Origin: Theristus sp. LFF4_11
Lineage: Eukaryota > Nematoda > Chromadorea > Monhysterida > Xyalidae
Assembly: GCA_030248135.1 (NCBI GenBank)
Contig: JASANC010003755.1
Location: 186,001-250,000 of the forward strand
Direction: 5' to 3'
Length of the DNA stretch: 64,000 nucleotides
Of this stretch, positions 1-11,666 are shown in pieces; position 1 is the stretch's first letter; each line of letters begins with the position of its first letter. The translations under genes and the position numbers were made by a program. Below the pieces are notes generated by a model. The model was given only the letters and a program-made list of their open reading frames with translations. It ran no database searches and had not been told where the DNA came from.

Positions 1-113
1 GACTAGAATCTGCAAAGTGGTTTTCAGAAAAAGTCAGTCAAACGAGCTGCGCTTCAGTTGTGTCTAAGCCATACGTTCTAACCAAAGTTTTGAGTTTGAA
101 TCTGAATACATAC

Positions 114-3100
114 CTCGAATTTGAATTCAGGGTGCCCGACCATACCACCGAGCCAGCCAAAGATGTTATCAACAAAGGCCAACAGTGCCAAGATCACAAT
201 CAAGTTTGCGATGATTGCTGCCACGTAACCGACAGCCAACACGGCACCGTTGCTCAGACTCTCGAGAACCCCGGATTCTTCACTAGAACAGACATACGAA
301 CAATATTGCAGCGACAAAACGGCAATAAAAAAGACAGAAATGGTGTGAAACAATACGTTTTTGGAAAGTCCAACGATTTGATGTCTTTCTGTTTTGAGAC
401 TTCCGTTTCCGGCAACAGAATTTTCGCCACTGCCATTGAGGCTGGCGCTGACATAACTGTGGCCGACAAGAGATACGAGGCACAAGCCTGAACAAAAACC
501 CAGAAAACTTTCCTAAACTCAAAAAATTGCCACGTAGTTAAGATTCAACTGCGTGCACCCCAAACTTGATGTACGCCGCAAATAGTGAGCCAGCGATGCA
601 TGCGTATCCGGCCGTCATGACCGCGTGAATTTCGCTGTCGGTCATTGTTGGCAGACACTGTTTTATTAGCAGTGCAGCTTCCGTCTGTGAACAAAATGTT
701 GAACAATGAAGTAACGTGAACAACAAGGATTTCGTAAGTCAGTTGTGCAATGCGACTGAAAAGCAGCAATATCTTTGAAATGCAACCTGTCCCAAGAAGA
801 CGCATGCGGCCGCGTTGAGCGATTCGGCAGCCGTGGTGCCCATGGTGAACTGCATGACATAGGCGACCCGAACGAGAACGAACTGGATGACGCCGAGATA
901 GTAGAGAACGCCGACGATCGCGCCGAAATAGATCACCACTTGCAGCGACTAAATGAGTGACGGCACTGTGTGCAACCGGACAAAGCGATCGCTGCACTGA
1001 TCGCAATAATCGCATGTGGATTCTGCAGTCGAACTCTAAATTATAAACAATCAGCTGATTCGTTGGCGATCACGCTATACTAGCTTTCTGTGCAAATCAA
1101 ACTCCGCCTCTACAGCAATGCCTGCACAGGAAACATGCATCACGCGACCACCAACCAATCAGCTGATTCCCCATAATGCAGAGTTCGACTGTAATATTCT
1201 GTTAATTTGATAACAACCTGAAACGCCAGAATTGCTGGCAGATGATTTCCGTTGATGTCCGTAAAGTTGGGCGTCACGGCGGCGGGATCTGCGAGATAGC
1301 CGTACACAAATGCGGTGCCGCTTTGTGTGTACTCCAGGAATGTCACGGTCTGATTGGCCGCAAACGAAAATGCGGTGTTGCCGGGCGGCCAACGAAGCAC
1401 CAACAGTCCGAGTAGCAGTTGCATCAAAAGACCCCAGAACACTGGTCGCCAATTGATCTGCATGCACAATAGGCAGGTTTAAACACAAACGAAATCTGTA
1501 ACTGAAAAAACTGTGCGACTGAGTGTACCTTGGCACGGCTCTTCGAAAACAGCACACAAATGAAGATGTGCACGATGAGACCGAGCAGCGACATCTGCCG
1601 CACGGAAACACCCCATGTGTCCGTCAGCACCCATCCAAGAATGCAGCACAGGATTGTGATGTAAAAAATGCTGAAACTGCTGCCTTTACTTTCTTCAAAA
1701 ACAATTTACAAAAAAAACTTCTGAGCTCCACTAACGCGGGAACGTAAGGCATGTGCCAAATTCCATAGAGCTCTGTGACGACTGGGCGAACAAGTCGCTT
1801 CTGCAGCTGGAGTCGCCGTGCCAACCACTTCAGTGGAACGTAATACAGAAACACTGCCCAACCAACACAGACCATCACCAGCAAGCCAACGGCGGTGTCA
1901 AAATTGTGTGCGATGGCAAAACCGAGAAACACGTGAATCGCAACAACAGTGATTAGAATCAGGACGAGACAGAGAGCGCCTTTGTGCGCTTGAACGCAGT
2001 CGCCGGCGGCTTGTTCCGCTCGTTCAATGAACCCCATCAGACCACACGAGGCCTCAGACGTCTGCTCCGCATCCGTGTCATCAGAATCGAGCGGCTGTTT
2101 ATCTAGCGGTACAATTGAGTTGTTGGTTTTTTTTTCTGGAAGGGTGAGTTGAAGTTTGTCGATTGCAAATTTGTACAGGGTGTTCCAAAAAAAACATAAC
2201 AAAAGTAAGTGGCTCGTGCGGCCGACTGGTTGCACGTGAAGCAGTGAAATTTGAAACACTTTTAGAAATAAGGAACACATTTTGTGTGTCTAAATTTTAT
2301 CCCGAAATTCCATTTTTTCTATAATATTTCAGCAGAAATACGTAAAAACTCAAAACTCACCTAACTTCAGCATTTTGACTCAGGATAAGCATCGTTGTCG
2401 TCATCGAGATTCACATATGGCAGTGGCGCAAGTTCATCTTCAGTTTCGTCTTCACTGAGTTCCCTTCACTTCCCTTTAGTTTCATATTTTCAGCTGCTCA
2501 ATGTCTTTTTCATTGTTTGTCAATGATTTCCGACATTCGGTGTTCGAAATTGATGAGCAATTCTGTTGCAGCGCCCGATCATCGTTGATTCTTTGCACAC
2601 CACTGCGAATTTTGGTTTTCAAATTGTCGAAAATGTTGGGCGCCAACGGTACACAATTTCCTTCGGGTGCCCCAAACAGAAAAGTCAAGAGGAAAATTGA
2701 AACAAGTGCGCGAGTGGCTGTCGGCGTTGTTCGGTGACCGCTGGGTCGGACGCATGGACGCCCGAGAGGCGTCCGGACATGAAGCCTTTGACTTCTGCGT
2801 TTGGGGGCATCTGACGAATAATGTGGGACATTTTCGGCGCCCACCACTGCAGCGGTGTGCAAAAAAATCATCGATGATCGGGCGCTGCATCAGATCGTGA
2901 TCATCAGTTTCAAACATTGAATGTCGGTGTTCATTGAGAACAATGAAAAACACATTGAGCAGCCGAGAAAAATGAAACTGAACGACCGTGAGCATGAACA
3001 TGATGACATCAGTGAAGTTGAAGCTGATGATGAGCTTGTGCCACTGCCAGATAAGATTCTCGATGACGACAATGATGTTTATCTTGAGTCAAAAAAACTG

Positions 3101-4174
3101 AATTTAGGTGATTTTTGAGTTTTATTTCTGCTGAAATATTATTGAAAAAGTAGAATTTCGGGATAAAATTTGAACACACAAAATGTGTTCCTTAGTTCTA
3201 AAAGTGTTTCAAATTTCACGGCTTCACGTTCAACCAGTCAGCCGCACGAGCCGTTTACTTTTGTTATGTTTTTTTGGGACACCCTGTATTTGCTAAACAA
3301 TTTTTTACTGCGTTGGACATTTTCAAGTTTGCTTAGCAGCCGAAGCGCACCTGGCGAACTAAACGTGGTTTCATCCGTGAGGTTTGACGGTGTTTCAGCA
3401 CCCACTGTGGGCATTGCCATATCTGGTGTTTCACCGTCAATTATCGATTGGCTGAAAGCGAATGTGACGGGCGAGTTCATTCCACTTCTTGACCGATTCA
3501 TTTCAATACTGAACCTTGTAGCATCAGTTTATCATTTTTGACAGCTTTTAGCTTTGAGATAAACGGTTCAATGCCAAATGACCCAAAGGAATGTGCGGTG
3601 CTTCTTGGCGTATTTATTGTAAACAATGCAATACAACTTCAATGTGATATATTGGTCCAACAAACAGGCTTAAAAACTCGTTTTGTACAAAACATTTGAC
3701 ATAAGTAGCCATTGTTATCAGCAACACGTTGGTTTCGTGACACTTGGTACTACTGTTTTGAATTATTTTGATTATAAAAACTGATTTCTAACTGCACGAC
3801 GTACCTGAATCTATGTACATGTAAACTTATAACAGTTTGCTGCCAAAAAGCTTTTTTTATCGATTTGCGCAAACTTACAACAGTTCACTGGAGTCGATAA
3901 GCGGTTGATCTGCATTTAAACAAACATACCTTTTTTATTTTTGCTAAATAAATTAATGGCAAAAATATACACAGAAAAACACATAAAACTACCAACCAGG
4001 TTCAAAGACGGAAATGACACCTCGTTGCACCCAACTGACCGGTTTGTCTTTTCGGGCACGTTCTTGCCCAGCTGAAAAATCACATGGTTGTTAGAGCGAA
4101 CGCAAACTTGAACAAAAAAACCTAGTTTACACACCAAGAACCGGATTTACGCTGGCCGCCGATTTGTGAGACAT
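114..4174 (-). CDS. SLC28A: Concentrative nucleoside transporter, SLC28/CNT family (3' end outside window)
   Basis: Sodium- or proton-coupled uptake of nucleosides across the plasma membrane is the known family role. Exons (minus, phase-consistent): 4174-4135, 4071-3997, 3909-3879, 3508-3309, 2135-1736, 1670-1529, 1457-1218, 948-787, 684-559, 487-357, 282-114; 572 codons so far, the C-terminus lies off the left edge. Seen: a ~130-residue polar N-terminus, then hydrophobic segments; CNT signatures INWRPVFWGL, MGTTAAESLN, TEAALLIK, SEIHAVMTAGYA and VMSAPASMAVAKILLPETE in family order. The ATG at 4174 was chosen because its three short exons join in phase to the exon at 3508; a start at 3501 is the alternative. 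The intron 3308-2136 carries a fold-back mariner element and the intron 1217-949 a MITE. The upstream THNSL2-like gene ends about 320 bases away on the same strand. The core is certain; the first three exons less so. Confidence 0.9.
1026..1191. mobile_element. Short palindromic MITE, CAGTCGAACT family, copy 1
   Basis: About 166 bases inside a CNT intron. Both ends read CAGTCGAACT(C) inwards and are followed by an inverted AATCAGCTGATT and TTGG-GATCACG block. A second, diverged copy lies at 17374-17590. No coding capacity, so a non-autonomous DNA element is inferred. Confidence 0.65.
2174..3288. mobile_element. Fold-back mariner-like element in CNT intron
   Basis: The element starts and ends with TA plus CAGGGTGT(T/C)CCA in inverted orientation, matching TA-targeting mariner/Tc1 elements. 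The two arms stay complementary for about 190 bases from the ends and again through the interior. Both strands, reading outwards from about 2730, encode decayed versions of the same mariner transposase C-terminus: a plus-strand FDFCVWG motif near 2790 and a minus-strand VWG/LFGAPE region near 2670, each followed by a DDRAL block and a KHIEQ/KDIEQ tail. So the element is two 3' halves joined tail to tail, not a full transposon. All frames are broken. Confidence 0.8.
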
Positions 4175-4489
4175 GTGTTTTTCTAATTTAAACTTCCAAG
4201 ATAAAATTGAACCAACATGGCATAACAGTACTTTAGCAGCGGCGTGAAAAAAACGCCAAATTTACGGCAACAGCGCGATTGAGAAAATTCGTGTTAAAAT
4301 GGCATCATTTGCGGGGAGTAAATTTTCATAATTTCCTTTTAACCCACGACGCAGCTGTTTTTGTTGTTCTGAGCGAGCTGTGCGAAAACACCACGTACTT
4401 TTATTTTATTCGCTGCTAAATGATACGAATCAAATCTGTCACAGAACAAGGGAAGACCCTTCCGATACGTTATTATGGTTTCATAGGTA

Positions 4490-6754
4490 TCAGTTTCGTT
4501 CTGCACTATTCTTTGTAAGTACAACATTATCACAACGGCGTTTCGTGATGCCACGAATGCATCGTCGAATTTCTTCTGTCCAATTCGCCATGTGTTCTCT
4601 AGAAAGTTCGATCGGTTTTCGCACTGCTCGTGTTTCTAGCGCCAATAATTGCGCAGATTTCTTTGGTTTCACGGGCAGCTCCTCGAAAAGATCGTAGAAC
4701 TTGTACGGCGACGCTGTAGCAATACAAATCGTCGGTCTGAAATGTTGCACCAGTAGCATTTTTGTACACAATAATGCATATAATGCAAAAAGTTTAGAAC
4801 AAAATCGCATATACATACTTATATTTTACCTTGGCTTTGTTGTTTTGTTCTGAAATGCGTAATGAACGGCCGTCGCCGTATGTGGACAAATCGGATAATT
4901 GAAGCGTTGCATGCATTCAATCATGGTTGATCGTATTGAATCATCATCAACCGAGGCACTATCCACAACAACGCTACGAAACTGAAAAGAAACACTAACA
5001 TTTCATTATACTGATCAGCATCAATGCACTTCACTCTGACATGGAATTGTGACTCAATTCACCTCTCTGTGGATCTCTTCAGGAAGTTCCAACTTGCCAT
5101 CGCCATAGAATCGTTCCATTAGCATTTTCGTTGTTGCCGCATCTCGTTTGCTCAGCATCCAGATGATGCGCTCAATGTTGTATGGAACCTTGATTGTCGC
5201 GAACACAGAAAAATAACATGGTGAATTCGGTTCATGAAGTTGTGTTTTTTGGTTGTAACCTGAATATCAATCGCAGGTGCCAGTGACCTTGTGACCGTAC
5301 TGCTTGCGATGCGCCCGCACTGAACGAAACGGTGCATGGTGTCATTGTGGCTGGTGCACACGACCACACGCAATGGCACTCCGATTCGGTGCAACATAAT
5401 GGCAGCTGAAACAAAATGCTAACAGAAATGAAAAACTGTTAAAAATGCACATTTCAAGTATGACAAATCCTCAGGGTACAAAAAAGAATAGTAAGGAAAG
5501 GAGTACGATAGCTTACGAACCAGTGATATTGCCAGCAGCACCGGTAGGCACCACAAACGTCAGCGGTTCACCATTTTTATTCTCGCTGCTGTTCTCATAC
5601 TGCAACACGGCATACAGAAAGTGCGCCATCTGCGCCATCACCCGACCCCAGTTGATTGAGTTGACGCAACCAACGAAGTTCTCGGCGCAAAAGTTTGTGT
5701 CGTCGAAAATTGGACGCAACGTGTCGTCAAGTTCGTCGCTGTTGCCGTCGACTGAAATGCAATGCTGGCAAGAGAAGGTTAAAATTGTTGAAGCTTCGAG
5801 GCAAAACATTGGCGTTTCGTTTATTTAATTTTTAACGCGCTTTTGAAAATCTGACAGTGTCTGCGACTTTCACCTGCAAAACAATGAATATTTGGCGCAA
5901 CCACGGTTACCATCTGTAGCTGTTGTATGCGGCTACATCGATTGGCTGGCAATAAAACCAACAGATCTACCAACGAACGATCGCGCATTGCTTCCATTGA
6001 TGAGCTGCCTGTGTCGCCGGACGTTGCTAAATTAAAAATTTGCAGAGAGTTCAGTGGCTGTGTTGTTTGTGTTCATTAAAGACCATGATATGAATGGGCA
6101 CAACGAAAACAAACCAACAACAACGGTCAGCTGCTGTTTCCTCTGCTCCAAGTACCACTGAATCAGTTCGCCCACCAGCTGTAGCGAGTAATCTACTTTG
6201 AACGCCCACGTCACTCCATGGAACAGCTCCATTACGGATATGGTCTGCAAAAAAGACAAAAGAAGTGCTTCAAAGAAGCCCAATAAAAATCAGCAAAACG
6301 ATTTTGACCCACTTCTGTCAACGAATGTATTGGTGTGACAGTGGGGTCCGTCCAACGATCGGTTGCGTACACCCGTTTGCATATATCTAGATAACTTGAA
6401 TGTGGCTGAATTGACTCATCTATTGCAGATAATCGTTTCGCCAAAAATACACAGTTTTCTTAAACCAGAGGAAAAACCAGCAAACCATCAATAGGCACAT
6501 CCGAGTCAATGAAGTATGAGCATAGTCTCGGAACAATTTGGGAATAGTCGCATGACTGCCATTCACGCCACGGAATCGTTGGCCAACATTCCGGCATGTA
6601 CAGACCTGGCAAATAGAAATTCAAAGGTCAGTAGTAAAATCGTGTTTCATGTTTTCTGTTTCATTCTCTCACCGCCATCCGGTGCGTATCCGGCCAACAA
6701 GGCAGTACCGAAATCGGTCGCTGGTGCACGGCCACGGGTTGACACGTATCGCAT
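4490..6754 (-). CDS. THNSL2: Threonine synthase-like 2 protein (PLP fold)
   Basis: A PLP-dependent lyase of the threonine synthase-like family; animal THNSL2 is reported to act on O-phospho-threonine/homoserine as a phospho-lyase. Ten exons join in phase: 6754-6673, 6605-6499, 6405-6313, 6244-6115, 6026-5874, 5751-5521, 5405-5260, 5188-5063, 4981-4830, 4736-4490, giving 488 residues, close to the vertebrate length (about 484). Seen: N-terminal STRGRAP and GYAPDGGLYMP, the PLP-lysine region WAFK, the phosphate loop TSGDTGSSS, SINWGRVMAQMAHF, VVPTGAAGNITG, HNDTMHRFVQCG and CPHTATAVHYAF, all in family order. One odd point is an extra Val directly after the PLP lysine. A TTTTCAG acceptor lies about 20 bases before the ATG, so a 5' UTR intron or spliced-leader site is possible. 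The CNT gene follows closely on the same strand. Confidence 0.93.
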
Positions 6755-8132
6755 GCTTGACCGATCACGTTCACCTGAAAACAATTGAAAGTGCGTATTC
6801 AGCTGCATGGAAAGCGATTTACAATATTTACCGATTTTTAACGGCTTCAGTTGACCGATTTTTCAATTCTGCACATTTATTTGATTTGCCCAATTACTCG
6901 TTTCAAAATGTAATTCGACAGGTTTCTTCTTGTTGGCTGTGGTCACGTCCTTGTTCATTCCCCGTTCTAACAACGATTCAGGCTAGCCTAAATGACAATT
7001 TTTAATTGACGAAATCAGTTTGCTTTTTTTGGCCGTTTACACAAAGAACTCAGTTTGGTAAAAGTTTTTGAACGCACAATTGCACGTGCCACATGCAAAC
7101 CATCAAAAGTCTAGGATGCGACACACGGCTGGAATGTGATTCTGATTGTTTGGTGTAAATCCCAGTTCTGCATGATGAGACTCATGTAAATCTGTTCTGC
7201 AAAAAAAACCCAAAGGTATCCCTCTCACATGTCGAATGACAAACCCCAATCCTGTTAACAGTGTGACACCGAGATACAAATCGATCCTGTCATGCGACCT
7301 TAACAATGAAAATGCGCATTGCATTTGTGATCCTGAGTGGAAGTTTTTCATTACGACAGTAGTTGGCGAACAAAATCACACGCACATAAATCAGGTATGC
7401 AAGTTGTGTCATGAAACCAGTCAGAACTTTCGTGATTCGGAAAAGGCTTGAGGAGGGAAAGATGTACGGAAACTTTTAATGTGCATCGCAGTGGTGTCGC
7501 ATATGCCCGGCCGGCACGGCCAATGCGCAAAGAAACAGAAACAATGTTGTTGTTATGGTACTTGCTCTGTTGTTCTTTTGTGGTGAAGTGCGTAGATTAC
7601 GTGAACGTGCAACTATCACATCCAAAAATAAAATTATATCATCTTGTCAAAGTGTGTTCGCATGCGTGGTGAAATCAGGCCAAGCGATATAATAATAGTA
7701 TCACTATGCGAATCGAATATCCATTTTGATTGGTGGGATACAGACATCGAACGAAATTTGTTTATCACCGATACCTTTTATTCTCTTAGTATTGTAATCA
7801 CGTTCTATTGCCCGCGTAATCTGACGCTGGAAATTTCTTATTGATGTGTCGATAATCTTTTTTTCTTGAAAATGTTGCGTTTTCGTTATTTATTTTGATT
7901 TTTATTCGCTCTTCACTTCAAATAAACATTTAACCTGTGCGCTGTAGATCGGATGCATTTGAGCAATAATGATTGGCTGGCGTGAAAAAAAATCTAAGAG
8001 AACTTTTAAAATCATTCACCATCCAGAAGCGAACAAAAGCCATTGTTTTCGTTTTAGTTGACTTTAGTTATTTCTATTCGAAGATATTATTCCACGTTTT
8101 TTCCAAAGCCGACAAAAACCTCAACTGCGCCA
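6755..8132. other. Intergenic, one weak small-gene candidate
   Basis: No confident gene. On the minus strand 7298-7229 and 7196-7182 can be joined at good splice sites to give a short peptide with one hydrophobic segment (LYLGVTLLTGLGFVI) ending HNRFT and stop, the shape of a small respiratory-chain subunit. No convincing first exon was found, so it is not called as a gene. Confidence 0.3.
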
Positions 8133-11100
8133 ATGTCGATACCAACACTGCTAACGTTGGCGACGCTTTTCAGTCGTCGATATTCCGATTATCCGTCCAA
8201 TTTTCCGAAAGTACATCGTGGCGTCGACAGCTCCGTTTTTCAAGATCTACAGAAGCCGTTCGACTTTATCATTGGTCAGCATATTTCTGTTGTGGCTTTT
8301 AGCATGCTGGCTTTCCGTAGCGCATAGATTCAAACAAACTTATTTTGTTTCTGAAATGGAAAATTGCAAATTGAAAACCATTTGCATTTGGTTCAAAACT
8401 TCTTTGTCGACTTTTAGTCGGGAGCGGTTATTCGGGCAGTTTCCTCGCGGCACAACTTGCACAGTACAAATGCATGCGCGTGCTGCTGTTGGAGGCCGGC
8501 TCGATTCCTGCCTTTGACTCTGCCATCCCGTTCGCGCGTATCCACGATCGTGGCCAAGTGGAATGGGGCTACTATTCGACTCCACAAAAGCGTTCAGCGC
8601 AATCGATGAAGGACAAGGTACGCTTAGTAAATCATATTCTTCTTCTTGGATACGTTCACTGGACTTGCAAATCTGTTTGGGTCACTCTGACATCATCGGT
8701 GTTCGACGCAGTTTCATCTCTATCCAGAAAGTTCGCCTGCCGGCTGGCAAATCGCTCGGCGGCGACAGCATCGTCGACAGCGGCATTTACTCGCCGCCGA
8801 ATCTGGCCGACTTCCATCGGTGGGCATTCTTGTACGATCTGCACGGCTGGGGATACGTCGAGATGAAACCGTTCATATTCAAACTGGAGGATGGCGAGGG
8901 CCACGGCGGTGGCGACCATGGAGAGCACCATTCAGAGGGGGCTCACGGAAAGCAGTTGATGGTATGCAAGACTCGGCTGTTGTAGCTCATTCTGTTGTTA
9001 AGTGAAAAAAACGACGGGTTCAGTAGCCTGTCAAGGCAAGTAGAACCTGTTCGTGTAAACTTTGGCACACGAACGTCAGAAAACACTTACAGGACATGCC
9101 TGAAGAAGAGGTACTGGACAAAATTCTCAACATCCACGCCGGTGATGACATGATGGATCCGTTGAAAGCAGCTTGGCTGAAGTCGAGCAACTACCTAAAC
9201 AGTTCGTCGGTGTTCGGCGACGAGCAAGACATGTACTACCGTGGTGGATTCTTTTTACCAAGAGGTAATATCTTTTGCATTGGTTCCAAGACTCAATGCG
9301 CGCATAGATAGATAAACAGTTTCATGTATGAAGCCGCAATTCAATATTTGTAAAGTAATTCGAGTTCCCCAAAATAGGGCCGGGTTACTTAAGCTATTTT
9401 GAATTTTGAATTGCCACATGAAGATTGCACTTTTTTTCGACGTCTCAAACGTGAGTCGCAGAATCAAAAAAATGATAATAGCAATTTTTACCATCTGCCA
9501 ATTCACCCATCATTCACAAATCATCGCGCAAAAAAATTGCGAAACTCACGCCATACGACCTTGCGGGTTTGCAGCAATGGTACACAAAGGAATGAAGTTG
9601 AATCCGGCTGCACAGTTTTTGAAAAGCACTGGCGACAACCTGGTGATCGTCACCGATGCGCATGTCGAAGGCCTACTGTACACACCGGATGGTCGGAGAG
9701 TCGTTGGGTTGACGTTCAAAGACACGCTCAACGACGCTGTCTATCACGTCAATTGTTTAAGGTTTCCATTTAAACTTACGGCATTCAATATTTGGAGATT
9801 CACATTTTCAAACTGTATATTCAACGGCTAATCCGATCCAGGGACGTTATTTTATCGGCCGGTACAATTGGAAGCGCACAGATTCTGTTGCAAAGTGGAA
9901 TTGGGCCAAAGGATATGTTGCGATCGCAGAACGTCAGTTTCGTTCTTTAATGAATTCATCAACACCGAACATACATGATCGAAAACAATCCACAGAATTT
10001 TAGATACCAGTACTGCTTGACCTGCCAGTTGGCGCACATCTGAACGATCGCGTCAGTGTGCCACTGTACGTCAAGATCAACCCGAGGTTCATCGCAGGAC
10101 TCAGAAGTCAACTAGACGATCCGCATGAGTTCATGTCGTTTTTAGAAAGTGGCAAAGGTGAGATACAGATACAATCAATCTTAATCAAATGACTTTTCCA
10201 CTGAACTTCCACCACAACTTCTTCATTTTTTCTTGCAAATCCAAAAACAGGAATATTGGCCAACTCGAGCGTGGTCGGTTGTGCATTGATTCGCAGTGGA
10301 TTTGTGAGAAGCCCAGATCTGTTGATGGAACTACGTCCGGTCGGATTACTCAACGAAATGGACTTCATGGATGAGAACAATTACGACGAAAATGTAAAAC
10401 AAACTTCGCCGTTCTTCTGCTTTCATCTTTACAAGCAGGGCAATGAAAACCAGTGGACAGAAACCGCTTTCACGTTTCATAAAAACCGTTATGCTTAGGT
10501 CATCGACAAGCTTGATCCAACAGGCGACGGCATCTCAGCTGGCGGCGGTGTGGTGATTACGATCACGCTGCTGCGACCGTTCTCACAAGGCACAATGTGG
10601 CTGTGGCGTCGACATAATGACACGTTTGTGCCGCGCATGAATCCGAGCTATCTCGCGGATCAGCGTGACATTGATTCGCTCTTGAAAGGTAAACCCGTTT
10701 ATGTCTCATGTTATTGCATACTGCCGTCCATGCAGACGTGCCTTTGATGTACGTCAGCACACGTCAGTATGAACAGGCCTGAACAACGTGCATCCATTTT
10801 AGACATCAATCCTAATTTAAAGTTAAAAGCATGTAGAACACCAGGACGAAATAAAAAAAAACGGCGCAGCAAATTGGCAAGGTTTGGCTGACCAACTTGC
10901 TTCTCCTGATCATTCGGTCAATTAACCAAATACAGTATCTGTTCCTTGTAATTCTGTCAGGTGTCCGTCGCACTAAGAGCGAGCAAGGGGTACTGCGGTC
11001 GTTGCGAAACGACAAACAGCGCAAACTATGGGCATATTTCATCATTTTTAAGGCGTCCGCCAGATCGAGGAGTTGATGCAGACAGAGTATTTCGCCGCAA

Positions 11101-11666
11101 TGGAGGCACAGATTCAGTATCCAAAATTCGACGGCTGCCCGCAACCGCTGTTGCCAGCCAGTGACCGCTACTGGCAGTGCTACATGCACCAGCTGGCAAC
11201 CACTGGCGGCCACATGGCGTCCACAGTGCCACTCGGCAGTGTTGTGGACGACCATCTCAGGTGATGGATAAACATGCACGCAAAAAAAAGAATCACCTCC
11301 TGACACGAACGCACATGCAGCTACTATCTCAGTATTGTAGATGAAACCTCTTTTGGAAAGTTGTTTCCCTGTAAACAACCTGCTCTCTCATACTACTATT
11401 ACTACCACCCACTAAAGCGAGTTTTACTCCACAACTGTCTTCAGTTTGGTACTTGCTGGACAAGAGTGAAAGAAAATTTCTAAAAAAAGCAGCCAAACAG
11501 CCAACCGTCGCTGTGCAATTGCAGAGTGAAAGGCGTCGCCGGGCTGCGTGTCGTTGACCAGTCCGTGTTTCCGGAGCCGGCGAGCGGCGGTGTAGCGAGC
11601 ACGATTCTCGCCGTGGCCAACCGTGGATTCCGGCAGATTCGAAATGATAATCGCCTTCGATGTTGA
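8133..11666 (+). CDS. Divergent GMC-family FAD oxidoreductase
   Basis: Glucose-methanol-choline oxidoreductases bind FAD and oxidise alcohols. Eleven exons join in phase: 8133-8274, 8418-8617, 8728-8961, 9093-9264, 9575-9761, 9842-9932, 10004-10157, 10251-10393, 10499-10688, 11053-11260, 11525-11666; 620 residues. Seen: N-terminal FAD-binding GSGYSGSF plus RVLLLEAGS, the DVILSAGTIGS and LLQSGIGP blocks, LPVGAHLNDRV, LLRPFSQGTM and a C-terminal GVAGLRVVDQSVFPEPASGG. Odd: the usual GG(S/T)SS-N-Y-RG segment is GGDSIVDSGIYSPPN, there is a His/Gly-rich insert near residue 185, and the second catalytic His/Asn after the final SG is Gly, although the first His (GGHMAST) remains. It may have altered or lost activity. 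The ATG at 8133 starts a plausible Arg-containing N-terminus just before the FAD fold. Confidence 0.9.

Noticed and set aside
1624..2280. CNT reading frame extended to a start near 2280
   Set aside because: The extension runs into the right-hand end of the mariner element; a clean acceptor at 2136 joins in phase to the upstream exon ending at 3309.
9265..9385. Similarity between 9265-9385 and 13870-13990 (CTCAATGCG, GTTTCATG, AATTCAAT blocks)
   Set aside because: Shared blocks are short and spacing drifts; possibly an old dispersed repeat but not supportable by eye.
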